Positions 14,388 to 14,581 of a stretch of DNA of 14,581 nucleotides are shown in pieces (the first letter of the stretch is position 1; the number at the start of each line of letters is the position of its first letter). The DNA comes from Pseudomonadota bacterium. GTDB lineage: Bacteria; Pseudomonadota; Alphaproteobacteria; Rhizobiales; Hyphomicrobiaceae. The stretch lies in assembly GCA_021813195.1 (NCBI GenBank), contig JAKALI010000041.1:1-14581 (forward strand). The letters run 5' to 3'. The translations under genes and the position numbers were made by a program. The notes under the pieces are model-generated. The model was not told the DNA's origin. It made no database searches and saw only the letters and a list, made by a program, of their open reading frames with translations.

Positions 14388-14581
14388 CGCGCCACACCCC
14401 CTCGACATTCAGCCTGCGAGCGAATCATTTCCGGGGAAAGTCACCCACAAAGCCTGTCTTTCGGCCGCTCGGCGAATCGAAATGTGGCTGCGCCGCCACG
14501 TGTCACTGTCAACGGCCCCGTCGGGCGCGGCCGTTGCTTGTCGGCGGAAATCTACTTGTTGTAGTGTTTTGTCGTCCGGAC
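14388..14581. other. Non-coding region upstream of the argD promoter
   Basis: I see no supportable gene in this stretch up to the right edge. It holds a hairpin GTGGC (14484-14488) / GCCAC (14495-14499) and a longer one AACGGCC (14511-14517) / GGCCGTT (14529-14535), neither followed by a clear T-run. A second minus-strand TTGACA lies at 14512-14507 without a usable -10. In many rhizobia a divergent gcrA gene lies beyond argD (from memory); whether that is so here cannot be seen. Confidence 0.4.

Noticed and set aside
14422..14478. Two GANTC (CcrM methylation) sites, 14422-14426 and 14474-14478, upstream of argD
   Set aside because: Two in about 290 bp is close to chance frequency at this base composition, so no regulatory claim is made.
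14217..14564. A 115-codon plus-strand frame crossing the argD start and promoter
   Set aside because: Covers the argD N-terminus in antisense and the promoter region; no motifs and no Shine-Dalgarno to support it.
1..14581. Defence system, prophage, insertion sequence, CRISPR array or toxin-antitoxin pair
   Set aside because: No transposase, integrase, nuclease or direct-repeat array was seen; every long gene but one fits a known core family.

Overview
The window reads as chromosomal DNA of an alphaproteobacterium, most likely a member of the Hyphomicrobiales (Rhizobiales). The base composition is GC-rich throughout (roughly 60% by eye). It carries a Caulobacter/rhizobial-type tad (cpa) pilus operon, a double-length dCTP deaminase of the kind known from Alphaproteobacteria, a metZ-apaG pair, and an argD-argF-hslO block. 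All of these point to the same group. I see no mobile element, CRISPR array, tRNA or rRNA, and no abrupt compositional break.

Positions 1-4967, minus strand: the front part of a tight-adherence (Tad/Flp) type IVc pilus operon. In transcription order it holds the Flp prepilin (flp/pilA), the prepilin peptidase CpaA, the periplasmic assembly protein CpaB, the outer-membrane secretin CpaC, the lipoprotein CpaD, and the first 256 residues of the CpaE/TadZ localisation ATPase, which runs off the left edge. The motor genes (cpaF, tadB, tadC) would be expected just beyond position 1. The non-coding stretches before flp and before cpaB are relatively AT-rich and hold TTAA clusters. The flp-cpaA gap has a weak terminator-like hairpin.

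Positions 5196-9561: a minus-strand two-domain dCTP deaminase diverges from a plus-strand run of metZ (O-succinylhomoserine sulfhydrylase), apaG and argE (acetylornithine deacetylase). The 320-bp divergent region contains a leader in which a seven-base segment could pair either with an upstream stem or with the metZ ribosome-binding site.

Positions 9672-14290: a plus-strand gene for a 472-residue protein with a YiiX/YebB-like permuted papain fold. It runs into, and overlaps by 15 bp, a convergent minus-strand cluster of argD, argF and hslO (Hsp33). With argE this places three arginine-biosynthesis genes within about 6 kb. The argD-argF-hslO group is preceded by a good sigma70-type promoter, and a terminator-like hairpin with a T6 tract lies between that promoter and argD.

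Most of the window is ordinary, well-understood core genome. I did not find a convincing undescribed multi-gene system. The points most worth checking are the argD leader hairpin, the metZ leader pairing switch and the unassigned papain-fold protein.
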